This document shows, piece after piece, positions 10,001 through 16,450 of a DNA stretch of 64,000 nt (the first letter of the stretch is position 1; each line of letters starts with the position of its first letter). The DNA comes from Clostridiales bacterium. GTDB lineage: Bacteria; Bacillota; Clostridia; Christensenellales; Christensenellaceae. The notes under the pieces are model-generated. The model worked only from the letters and a program-made list of their open reading frames with translations. It was not told the DNA's origin and did not search any database. Location of the stretch: assembly GCA_015056045.1 (NCBI GenBank), contig SVGZ01000001.1:88230-152229 (forward strand), read 5' to 3'. A program made the translations under genes and the position numbers.

Positions 10001-12586
10001 ATTCGAAACACCGGGTTTATTAATTGTCAGATTGCTGATAACATGATACTGACCATCGAACGAGCCATCGAAAGAAACAGGTTCCCATTCTACGCCCGCG
10101 AGATCAACATCTGCAATAAGCAAAACTGTTTCGCCAGATTTTGCAGCAACCATTGCTTTGTGGAGATCATCATACTTAACATCACCGATCTGAGCAACAT
10201 AGTTCATTGCAACAACACCATATGTGCCGTCAGTATTCTGAGCGATTTTATAGCCTTCAGCCGGAGCTGCATAAGCAACGCCTTCTTCGATCGGATAACT
10301 ATCATAGCTGCCGCCGGCTACTACAAGCAGACCGGTTTCTGTACCCTGACGACCATAGATCGTTGTGATCGTTTTGTCTGCAGATTTAACTGTATTGCCG
10401 CTTACTGTTGCGCTGACAGAAGCACCGCCGGTTTTAGTTTCGCCGTTTGCTGTTGTGGGCTGACCAGCTGCACCGATTGTACCCATAACGCTGCCGGCTT
10501 TATTTGTGGAAGAACCTGTAGAGGTAATTGTATTGCCGGAAACTGTTGTATTTTCGATAACAACATTTGTCCAAGCTGCACAGCTGCCGTGACCAATAAT
10601 GCCACCAGCAGAACCCTTACCTGTAATGGTAGAACCTGTTACGGAGCAGCCTGTAATGGTGAGGTTCATGAAGACAGGACCATCGTCACCATTGTAACCG
10701 CCGGCCATACCGATGAGACCACCTGTCCAGTGACCGCCTTCAACGCTGGAATCAACGAGATGGCAGTTTTTCAGAGTAATGGTTGCACTTGCCTGCGGGT
10801 AACCAATGAAAGCACCAACGCCAACTGTTCCCTTTGTGTCATCCTTATCGTTAACGATAGCGGAATCAGCAATTGTCAGGTCATTGATGATAAGGCCGGA
10901 TTTGCCTGCCCATGTGCTGGCAAAGAGCATGTCTGTAAGACCTGTGATTGTCTTTTTGTTGCCGTTTACTGTAACAACCGGGTAACCGGATGCGCTAACG
11001 GTAACAGGTGTCCATGTTGTGCCTGTTAAGTCAACATCAGTAAGAATTTCAACTGTGACATTACCTGTGCCTGCTGCAGCTGCATTGAGAGCTTCCTGGA
11101 GGGATGTGTACTTTTTATCGCCAATCTGAGCTACATAACCAGCTAATTCTTCCGCCGTATAAACATAGGGTTCACCAACCACGACGAAATCAGCAGCCTG
11201 TGCTGCTTCAAGAGTTTTGCTGAGACCAAGTTCAAGCTTAACTTCGAGATCAGAATTAGCTTCAAGAATTTCGGGCGCAATATAGATACCGCACTTAAAG
11301 TCTTGTACAGATGTGCAGATATCCGTATATTTGAAATCAAATCCTACAGAGGTGATAACAGGATATACTTTATTTGCTTCGATTTCCATACCATCGATCG
11401 GAATCATGATCCAACCGAATGTACCATAATTACCGGCGAGATAGCAATCATTAGCAGTAAAGCTCTTATTAAATGTAATATAGAAGTCGGTTGTATAATT
11501 GCCGTATGCATTTGCTGCTGCTTCTTCGGGTGTATCCTTTGCGATGAACTCCATAGCGATCTGCAGATCGATCGGTTCGCCGCCTTCTGTCAAGCTACCA
11601 TTATAGATACTATATTCATCAACAGTGATTTTCCCGAGGTCAATAACTTCAGCATTCGGAAGCTCTTTTTCAACAACACCAGCTGCATCCATCGCTGTCT
11701 GAGCGCTTTCACTCAGTGTGTTGCCGCTGAATTTAGAACCTACTTCACTCGTTGTATCACTGAATTCGAGGTTATTGATCGTATTACCGGAAATTTCTGC
11801 TGTTGCTGCATTATAAACTTTGAATCTTTCGGTACCAAAGTCATTGCCTGTTACAACAGGGGAACCGCTGACAACATTAACTTTACCGCTAACAACTTTG
11901 TTATTTGTGAATGTTGTTTTACCGCGGAGATAAATCGCGTACTTGCCTTCAGCTGTTTTAAATGTGCAGCCATCAACCACGAGATTATCTCTATCTGCTT
12001 CACTGTAAATAGCATGAGCACCTGTTTCAAATGTGCAGCCTTCGATTTTGATTGCGCCTGTACCAGGAGCAACACCAATACCTGTAGATTTAATGACAAC
12101 ATTCTTCAGCGTACCGGACTGTAAGCCAATACCATTTCCAGTAACATCGATCGTGAGATCATTGATGTTAAGGTTCTGTGCATCATAGAACAGATAATTG
12201 CCATTGCTTGCAGATTCAACGCTCTTAACGGTCAACGTATGACCATTACCATTGATCGTAAGACCATTGATATTGAGTGTGATGATCTGTCCGCTGCTGA
12301 TATTCATTGTTTCAGCAAACATGATCCACTTATCAACGGTTACATCGCTGAGAAGTTCAACTGTACCAGCCGGAGCTGCAGCTTTGATGGCTTCCTGAAT
12401 ATCGGTATATCCAGTTTCGCCAACTTTTGCAACATAGCTGGTCTTTTCGCCGCCTTCTGAAGTGAGATCTTCACCTTCGAAGTAGACGACTCTGTTTCCC
12501 ATAGCAAATGCGTTTGTCGGCAGTGTCCCAAACACCATCAGCACGACAAGCACCATGCTTAAGAAACGTTTGAATGAGTTTTCCAT
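4049..12586 (-). CDS. Giant secreted beta-helix repeat protein (2845 residues)
   Basis: A signal peptide (basic start, hydrophobic core, cleavage near Ala28 after NAFA) is followed by about ten modules. Each opens with a segment like YVAQIG..Y.SLQEALNAA..G.V.ILTDV, at roughly residues 51, 480, 795, 1080, 1345, 1620, 1855, 2175, 2420 and 2620. After each opener comes a long stretch of short Asn/Gly/Thr/Val strands of the kind NLTIDV, TITGG and NNGTLTV, typical of right-handed parallel beta-helices (pectin-lyase fold). The last 160 or so residues form a separate non-helical domain. No LPXTG anchor or transmembrane tail is visible, so attachment is unknown. The modules at about 1620 and 2175 share nearly identical DNA (7728-7780 and 6060-6112). 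An AAAGGAAAAAGGAA site precedes the ATG. Confidence 0.9.
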   Translation of the reverse strand: MENSFKRFLSMVLVVLMVFGTLPTNAFAMGNRVVYFEGEDLTSEGGEKTSYVAKVGETGYTDIQEAIKAAAPAGTVELLSDVTVDKWIMFAETMNISSGQIITLNINGLTINGNGHTLTVKSVESASNGNYLFYDAQNLNINDLTIDVTGNGIGLQSGTLKNVVIKSTGIGVAPGTGAIKIEGCTFETGAHAIYSEADRDNLVVDGCTFKTAEGKYAIYLRGKTTFTNNKVVSGKVNVVSGSPVVTGNDFGTERFKVYNAATAEISGNTINNLEFSDTTSEVGSKFSGNTLSESAQTAMDAAGVVEKELPNAEVIDLGKITVDEYSIYNGSLTEGGEPIDLQIAMEFIAKDTPEEAAANAYGNYTTDFYITFNKSFTANDCYLAGNYGTFGWIMIPIDGMEIEANKVYPVITSVGFDFKYTDICTSVQDFKCGIYIAPEILEANSDLEVKLELGLSKTLEAAQAADFVVVGEPYVYTAEELAGYVAQIGDKKYTSLQEALNAAAAGTGNVTVEILTDVDLTGTTWTPVTVSASGYPVVTVNGNKKTITGLTDMLFASTWAGKSGLIINDLTIADSAIVNDKDDTKGTVGVGAFIGYPQASATITLKNCHLVDSSVEGGHWTGGLIGMAGGYNGDDGPVFMNLTITGCSVTGSTITGKGSAGGIIGHGSCAAWTNVVIENTTVSGNTITSTGSSTNKAGSVMGTIGAAGQPTTANGETKTGGASVSATVSGNTVKSADKTITTIYGRQGTETGLLVVAGGSYDSYPIEEGVAYAAPAEGYKIAQNTDGTYGVVAMNYVAQIGDVKYDDLHKAMVAAKSGETVLLIADVDLAGVEWEPVSFDGSFDGQYHVISNLTINKPGVSNTGFIKSLNGTFKNVTFTNPTVTGGENTGVVAGRAGGAAALAENITINGTIKVETTHSGYARVAAIVGGWAYGNYKNITVDGGDKAVSYIKHTGGGDGRYVAGIVGHADVVDSYVNCTVKNITISGGWLCGGIAGPGPSDGIATGCVVENVNIGAHCSGGMFGWYYGSGTIENSAVKNVTFTAGSTNNGAIGGYSANPDAKLTNVTIENVKNANGAPLLGDVASVNGVYYETLEAALEAAKGNENIVVDLVANATLDITAWQTLAIGGDTTKTITINGNGKTLTFNQLNSDWNHVATNNNAKLILNNMKITNSGYNNGPWNRHDINFACDVELNNVTSDKALAFKAGAVLNKVTISDANTSDTYAIWIQPNGQTVTITDSTIDMLGCSDGRGIKIDNQYNEAQEQKVTLAVSDTSFKTEEKAAILVKSAVGADITLKNIDISGVAADTTNAVWNDSDAGANYGKVNVTGGTLAQEDAAEFAAVVKADGAIVGYYKTLEAALAAAQASETIELLVPIVIAAGEEVVLDLKGATVVGVPTEAKSYAVITNNGKLTIKNGTIVCDHKLAGSTGYAVNTITNCGELIIENATIENKSTAQYQIGYAIDNNSTSYNAIVTINSGKVVASGSNYYDGIRQFCNSLTAENKVVVNGGEVSSLWMQNPSDGAEKNTKDVKGSFEINGGKVGVISLEPSTEFKAAITGGNIGSVSAFQTAEGRDLSGFISGGTFTNKPDDAYAAEGYEFVQNDNGTYDVEVDPAYGKVAKIGATYYATIAEALAAAQAGDTVVILAGNYTTDIAVNNGITVAGETDAEGNNLVNITGRVSASTGATVENLNVHNEKTGDYDCALSVNGKDIVIDGCKLTGYNAMRYCYASGNITIKNSTINGSNFAVHFDGSAGGNIAIENCDITGWCSYAGTVNSVSYKNTKLDQGNYSGHRYYNKNISFTDCDFAEGLLIDLRASGTTVAITDENMTDAEAKALFKDPYYVAKGNITLNGNPVVYAVSANSKYYDTLQEAIDDLPADSATYYAYLRSDNVLAAPVVIPADKKLAINLNGFDITYTSAVMGEAMITNNGELTIEGEGEVVYTYTGEADSSYGKGNYTIANNGTLTVESGTIKNATASMKHAYYTIQNGGNATFTLKDGMIVNETSYAIRQFASGSNTNTVNINGGEVKGTRAVWMQAAGSNTDHAPAMVLNVTGGKLTATGETGYKLAVYSYNYGNSPKNIEVNVSGGTIDGDIALTGGANKTAAEKVTITGGTLTDVYSYAADEVAAPAIKITGGTFASNYAEIYALDDGYIFTLNEDGTYDVVVDPAYGKVAKIGETYYETFAEALAAIEEGSTLELLDDVTIDSKINVTADLTINGNGHTLTYTGSDRAIDVPNTANGADLTVKNLTIEFTSGYSQRGINYNTNGTLVLDNVTVNGGRSAVTYAVNLPSSSTGAKVEINNSNITGLIALNVWGANTTVTATNTAFTSVDKATHENYAAVKLNSNGTDAAEGAVITITGGSITALDENDDPSSAATNSTLTGVINISNTTVVTGKVEENVAVVLYNGANEFYGCSTLQDAVDKAANDSKATVKLIKNIELTETIKVTGKVVVDLNGKKLTGPDDGKSNWYAFIVDGGNLTLKDSVETGELWAKCYGVETKSGSFTLDGAKITATNNATLGSAIVNYGGEVVINSGTLAGNLASVYTGGYFSNASTTIKAGTLTGPVVMEDHAEKEYKEVVKSASNEYAIDESFGWVKEEGSELYVLTAGYYAVKNTTTNTLYTSVETALNAAKSGETVQLIADAAAASRALIVYSGVTLDLNGYALTADHAVAFSGAHIVDNSENRTSVLKVAKGNLILDINNAMMPVYNGVDGYIFTTFVYALSQDTKYVGEGFKINAIPAPGLNAVELFKDGAADNDVKIMIRLTWDTADGVRTQDFVFNENTIGNVYKSNKGTETGYGRMFTMTVTGIDSVSNLRANVVILSGTHAEVKNAKALQIK

Positions 12587-12662
12587 TTCCTTTTTCCTTT
12601 CCTCTTTTTCCCGTTTTTCATTCTTGCATTTTCACGCCAACGGGTTCGACATGAAAACGCGA

Positions 12663-12697
12663 AAAACCAATGTCTTTTTTCCCCAAGCATTGGTTTT
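12663..12697 (-). terminator. Strong hairpin in the leader of the giant-protein gene
   Basis: AAAACCAATG (12663-12672) is perfectly complementary to CATTGGTTTT (12688-12697), with a run of T after the stem on either strand. It could end transcripts from the upstream nucleotidyltransferase gene. It also lies downstream of the promoter proposed at 12734-12762, so it could act as an attenuator in the roughly 140-base leader. Which one cannot be decided from sequence. Confidence 0.55.
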
Positions 12698-12733
12698 TTA
12701 TTTGGCAGGAAAACCTGTCATGTACTCATAATA

Positions 12734-12762
12734 ATTTTACAAGTGTCTACTGAAAAAATCAA
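12734..12762 (-). promoter_or_regulatory. Putative sigma-A promoter of the giant-protein/peptide operon
   Basis: On the minus strand TTGATT (12757-12762) and TAAAAT (12734-12739) are 17 bases apart. The predicted leader to the ATG at 12586 is about 140 bases and contains the 12663-12697 hairpin and a second pairing, CCCGTT with AACGGG, near the ribosome site. Confidence 0.5.
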
Positions 12763-12797
12763 GTTTGTATTCACTTTAATTTTGTAAATATGTGCAA

Positions 12798-13967
12798 TTA
12801 AAAATTGTAGTCAAGCCCAATCGCGGAAAGAAATTCTCTTCTTCTGTCAATATCTTCCTTTTTCATCGCCGAAATCGCTTGTTCGTGTCGGTTTAAACTT
12901 TCCTTTTCAAAAAGCAGTTTGTAAAACGGACGGTATATCCAAACAAGCGGCAGTGCCCACGGCGCTCTTTTCAAGATCGGATATTTAAATTTGAGCCCAT
13001 TAAGACCCGGAAACGCGATCTCTTTCAAGTAAAGAAGTTTCTTTTTTAAGGGTGAGCGGCTTTCCCCAAGATCGCGAACACTCGTTGCCAATATTCTCGA
13101 TTCAAGTTTGCCCCAGCTTCCGCTTTCAAAAATATATTCCGTCAAAATTTCGCTCAGTTCGTCTTCGGCTTCGTCCATGAAAAATACGCGGAGCAGTTTC
13201 TTTATATTATTATAGAAAGAAAGCAGTTGTAATTTTTCAAGTTCAGCTTCAACATAGGCTTCGTCAAGCGACGGGTTTGCCCTTTGGTAAACAAAAAGGT
13301 CCGTCATATGCCTAAGGCCAATGCCTCCATCACGGAAATGCTTGGCAAAATGCGTAAACAGATAAACCATTTCATCTTCCGCCGTCATCGAAAAACGTGT
13401 GCCGTTCTGCCTTTTCGCAAGCTGCCAGCCTTCACCAAAAAACGCATAAAAATCTTTGTTATAGGAAGGGATAAGCCTTTTGTGCAGCTCAAGGTATAGT
13501 TTCGGTGATCTCCAGACGAGTTCATGGTCTGAATTTGCCGTTTCGGTAAAGCCCAGTGCCGTCATGATCCCGCTGATCTTTTCATATTGCGCAAGACGGA
13601 TCAGAATATCCGCATCACCCATGATACGCAATTCCGGCTTTGGGTAACGTTCCTTCATCAGCGTACCTTTGAGCGGCATATAATCAATGCCGTTTTCATC
13701 AAATGCAGTAAAAATGCGCTGCAATTCCTGCAGCTGGCCTTCGCTGATGAGCATGCTTTTCAGATAGCCCTGAAAAAGCTGCTGCATTGCCGTTTCCTTT
13801 TTATCGATCCCACATCGAACCGCACCTTCATAGGCCAAGGTGACCATATGATGCCGTTTGATCTGTGGTAAAGCTTTTTCAATGACGAAATTTCCCGGTA
13901 AATTCTGTTTTTCGCCTGTAACGGTGCTTTTGATTAGGGTCAACACCCCTTTTTTGATCGTATCCAC
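12798..13967 (-). CDS. Nucleotidyltransferase-family protein (NTP_transf_5-like)
   Basis: 389 residues. The central segment YMPLKGTLMKERYPKPELR followed by MGDADILI matches the uncharacterised nucleotidyltransferases frequent in paeninodin-type lasso and related RiPP loci. GDADIL supplies the acidic metal-binding pair, and the C-terminal part is helical. The start is GTG at 13967, directly after the LCP stop codon. The gene is therefore a shared boundary: it continues the polysaccharide operon but is also the kind of enzyme that accompanies HPrK/PqqD/ABC genes such as those at 0.2-4 kb. Transfer of a nucleotide or sugar to a peptide or glycan is possible; the substrate is unknown. Confidence 0.72.
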   Translation of the reverse strand: MDTIKKGVLTLIKSTVTGEKQNLPGNFVIEKALPQIKRHHMVTLAYEGAVRCGIDKKETAMQQLFQGYLKSMLISEGQLQELQRIFTAFDENGIDYMPLKGTLMKERYPKPELRIMGDADILIRLAQYEKISGIMTALGFTETANSDHELVWRSPKLYLELHKRLIPSYNKDFYAFFGEGWQLAKRQNGTRFSMTAEDEMVYLFTHFAKHFRDGGIGLRHMTDLFVYQRANPSLDEAYVEAELEKLQLLSFYNNIKKLLRVFFMDEAEDELSEILTEYIFESGSWGKLESRILATSVRDLGESRSPLKKKLLYLKEIAFPGLNGLKFKYPILKRAPWALPLVWIYRPFYKLLFEKESLNRHEQAISAMKKEDIDRRREFLSAIGLDYNF

Positions 13968-14957
13968 TTATTCCTTTTCCTCATAGAAAAGCGAAAGGGC
14001 AAGTTCCTTCAACGCCTCTTCGTCGATGTAAAACTCATAATACTTGTCGCCCAAAATGTTTTCGCCCGCAGGGGAATAAAAACCGCCAAGGCTGTATTCG
14101 CCGTAATTTTCAATCAGGGTCGCAATCGAATTGCTCGTGCAGTCCGTTACGATATAATCCGCTGCATCGCGAAATGCCGAAACAAAGAAATTCGGGCTTG
14201 CTTCGCGTTTTTTCTGAAAAGCCTCGAGGAAGCCTTCGGCATATTCCTTTTGCCTGTCGATTCGGGAAAGGTTCAGCTGATCGCCGACGTCTTTTCTCGT
14301 TCGGACGTAATTTAAAGCCTGTTCCCCAAAAAGCGTCTGTTCGCCCATGCCGATCGAAGGGTCTACGGCGGAAAAATCTTCCGTAACGTTTACCGTAACA
14401 CCGCCGACGGCATCATTTAAAATTTTGATCGCATCCATGTTCATCGCCATGTAATAATCGATGTGAAGCCCATAAAGCAGATCGGAGATCGTCTTTTTCG
14501 TGTTTTCGCAGCTGTCTTCCATGCCGCTGCCATAGGTATGCGAAAGGGCAAGCTGCCCGTAAAAGGTACCGGCTTGTCTTCCGCCGATGCCAAGGACAGG
14601 CATTTCGAGCATCGTATCACGGTTCAGCTGAAGGACGTCTACCTTTTCTTCCGTTTCGTCAAAGATCATCAGCATGGCCATATCGGCTGCACCATGGTTA
14701 TTATAGGAATTGCTTGGGGTAACTTCCCCATATTGGTCAATACCCATGACCAGCATGACGGTAATATCCTGCCGCGGGAAATATTCTTTTTCCTGATGAA
14801 CGATCGTTTTTCTTGTGATCGTTTCCGTCGTTACGCCCGGTCCACGATACAGTACAGCGGACTCCGCAATCCGAAGTCCGCTGTATAATGCGACCAGGAT
14901 CAGGAGCAAAAGGCATACGGACTGTATCGTTTCTCTGCTGAGTTTGCGCTTTTTCAT
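13968..14957 (-). CDS. LytR-CpsA-Psr (LCP) family glycopolymer ligase
   Basis: 329 residues: a basic N-terminus, one transmembrane helix (about residues 12-30) and an extracellular LCP domain. The domain carries the conserved ADMAMLM, LNRDTMLEMP, VGGVTV and LNYVRTRKD...LSRIDRQ segments, with the arginines that bind the polyprenyl pyrophosphate head. LCP enzymes transfer undecaprenyl-linked polysaccharides to peptidoglycan. It follows the capsule genes on the same strand, so it probably attaches the polymer made by this operon to the wall. Confidence 0.88.
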   Translation of the reverse strand: MKKRKLSRETIQSVCLLLLILVALYSGLRIAESAVLYRGPGVTTETITRKTIVHQEKEYFPRQDITVMLVMGIDQYGEVTPSNSYNNHGAADMAMLMIFDETEEKVDVLQLNRDTMLEMPVLGIGGRQAGTFYGQLALSHTYGSGMEDSCENTKKTISDLLYGLHIDYYMAMNMDAIKILNDAVGGVTVNVTEDFSAVDPSIGMGEQTLFGEQALNYVRTRKDVGDQLNLSRIDRQKEYAEGFLEAFQKKREASPNFFVSAFRDAADYIVTDCTSNSIATLIENYGEYSLGGFYSPAGENILGDKYYEFYIDEEALKELALSLFYEEKE

Positions 14958-14996
14958 AGCACCTATATCCTATTCGTCTTTAATTTTGTGTGTTTT

Positions 14997-15695
14997 TTAT
15001 TTTGCTCTTTTGAGATTCTTTTTGCGGAGAATAACGAGGACTGCGATCGCGATCAGAGATACGGCAAAGATGATCAGCCAGACCATCATATCTTCCATCA
15101 TGGTGTCGCCCGTTTTCGGGACATCCGCTTCACCGACACAGAAAACAACGGGGCAGATCTCTTCAAAGAGGCAGGTTACGGTTCCATCGCCATTGTTTGT
15201 AACTTTTTCGATCGGTGCCCATTTGCCGTCGATATAGGTCATGACGACAACGTTGACATCCTTTTCCACGCCAAGGTCGAAAGTGACTTCGAGCATGACG
15301 CCTTCTTTTGCCAATGCTTCAACGTGGCTCGGATCTGTATGAACATCCCCGCAGACGAGGCTTGCATCAACAAGGTCGCGAATGACCATATCCTTGCCTG
15401 TTTTAAAGGGCAGCTTCATCGAACCGTCGGAAAGCTGTGCATACACATCGACAAGGAGCTTTTCCGCATCGTTTCTGTCTTCTTCTTTTTTATCCTGTGC
15501 ATCGGATACGGGTGTGATGACAAGACAATCGGCATCAAGCTCCGTTCTTGTATCGCCTTCAACAAGCACGGGGTTCCCTTCCACATCGGGTTCATCCTTA
15601 TAGCCGATGCTGGGAACAAATTCCTCTGCATATGCCGGGATCGCCATTGCGAAGCAAAGCATGAGCGCTGTTAATAAACATAATACCTTTTTCAT
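14997..15695 (-). CDS. Secreted wall-anchored protein with VPKTGD sorting motif
   Basis: ATG 15695, eight bases after AGGAG, gives a 232-residue product. It has a clear signal peptide ending AYA, an acidic exported domain of about 160 residues that I do not recognise, and a C-terminal sorting signal. That signal is VPKTGD, then a hydrophobic helix and a basic tail (RKKNLKRAK). VPKTG is a plausible LPXTG variant for a sortase, but no sortase gene is in the window. Its place between CpsB and LCP suggests a cell-surface role beside the polysaccharide. Confidence 0.78.
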   Translation of the reverse strand: MKKVLCLLTALMLCFAMAIPAYAEEFVPSIGYKDEPDVEGNPVLVEGDTRTELDADCLVITPVSDAQDKKEEDRNDAEKLLVDVYAQLSDGSMKLPFKTGKDMVIRDLVDASLVCGDVHTDPSHVEALAKEGVMLEVTFDLGVEKDVNVVVMTYIDGKWAPIEKVTNNGDGTVTCLFEEICPVVFCVGEADVPKTGDTMMEDMMVWLIIFAVSLIAIAVLVILRKKNLKRAK

Positions 15696-15722
15696 TGTTA
15701 TCACTCCTTTAAAAGCAGTTCT

Positions 15723-16436
15723 TTACATATTATATATAGATGGCAGGAGCCTTCTGCTGTTTTCCTTCAGCTGCAGAAGCGCATTCCTTCCCAACTTTTT
15801 CCTGATAAGCGATGCTGCCATGCCCAAATTCGGCTGTCTTTCCCCGAGGTTATGCGCATCGGAGCCGATGATCTGTATCTGCCCTTTTTTCAGCATACCG
15901 AGCGCAAGCCTTTCCGTCTTTTTTTGAAGGAAAAACTCTGCATTTGCCTGTACGATGACGGGCATTGCCTCAAGCTTTTTTGGCAGACCATGTGTATGAA
16001 ACGGGGCAATATAGCGGTCGATATGGGCAACGATGGGGATGATCCCCAGTTTTTGCCGGATAAGAACAAGTTCTTCCAGCATGGCATCTGTCCAAGGGCC
16101 ACCGGGCATTTCCACCAAAATGTATTTGCCGCCTTCGAAAGCAAGCTTCTTTGTAAATTCCGAATCGCTCATTCCGCGGAAGAAATATACCTCTGCACCG
16201 ATGTGGATCCTTGGCAAGCCTTCTTCCTTTGCCATTGCCGCGCGCAGCTCTTTTTCTGCCTTGTCTCTTTTTTCAAGGAAAGCCTCTGGCGTGTTGTACC
16301 GCGGGTAAAAATGCGGCGTTAAGAATACATCTCTGATGCCTTGCTCCGCTTCAAGCCGAAGCATCCCGATCGATTCCTCCACAGAAGAGCTTCCGTCGTC
16401 AATACCATGCAGGATATGGCTGTGAAAATCGATCAT
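15723..16436 (-). CDS. CpsB/YwqE-type PHP tyrosine-protein phosphatase
   Basis: A PHP-fold metal phosphatase that dephosphorylates the tyrosine tail of the BY-kinase encoded next to it and so modulates capsule assembly. Metal-binding motifs visible are DFHSHILHGIDDG at the N-terminus, LTPHFYPRY, AHIDRY and GSDAHN. The start is taken as ATG 16436, six bases after AGGTG. Two in-frame codons just upstream overlap that site. The length (237 residues) is typical of the family. Confidence 0.88.
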   Translation of the reverse strand: MIDFHSHILHGIDDGSSSVEESIGMLRLEAEQGIRDVFLTPHFYPRYNTPEAFLEKRDKAEKELRAAMAKEEGLPRIHIGAEVYFFRGMSDSEFTKKLAFEGGKYILVEMPGGPWTDAMLEELVLIRQKLGIIPIVAHIDRYIAPFHTHGLPKKLEAMPVIVQANAEFFLQKKTERLALGMLKKGQIQIIGSDAHNLGERQPNLGMAASLIRKKLGRNALLQLKENSRRLLPSIYNM

Positions 16437-16450
16437 ATTCATCACCTGAA

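Noticed and set aside
4227..12460. Many long open frames on the plus strand opposite the giant gene, often Cys/Ile-rich
   Set aside because: They are antisense to a well-supported signal-peptide protein with regular repeats, have no ribosome sites in register, and their odd Cys-rich composition follows from the reverse complement of Thr/Ala/Asn/Gly codons.
257..13967. A complete lasso-peptide biosynthetic cluster
   Set aside because: No asparagine-synthetase-like cyclase and no transglutaminase-like leader protease is present; the peptide lacks an obvious Gly1 core with a suitably placed acidic acceptor. Only the accessory genes match.
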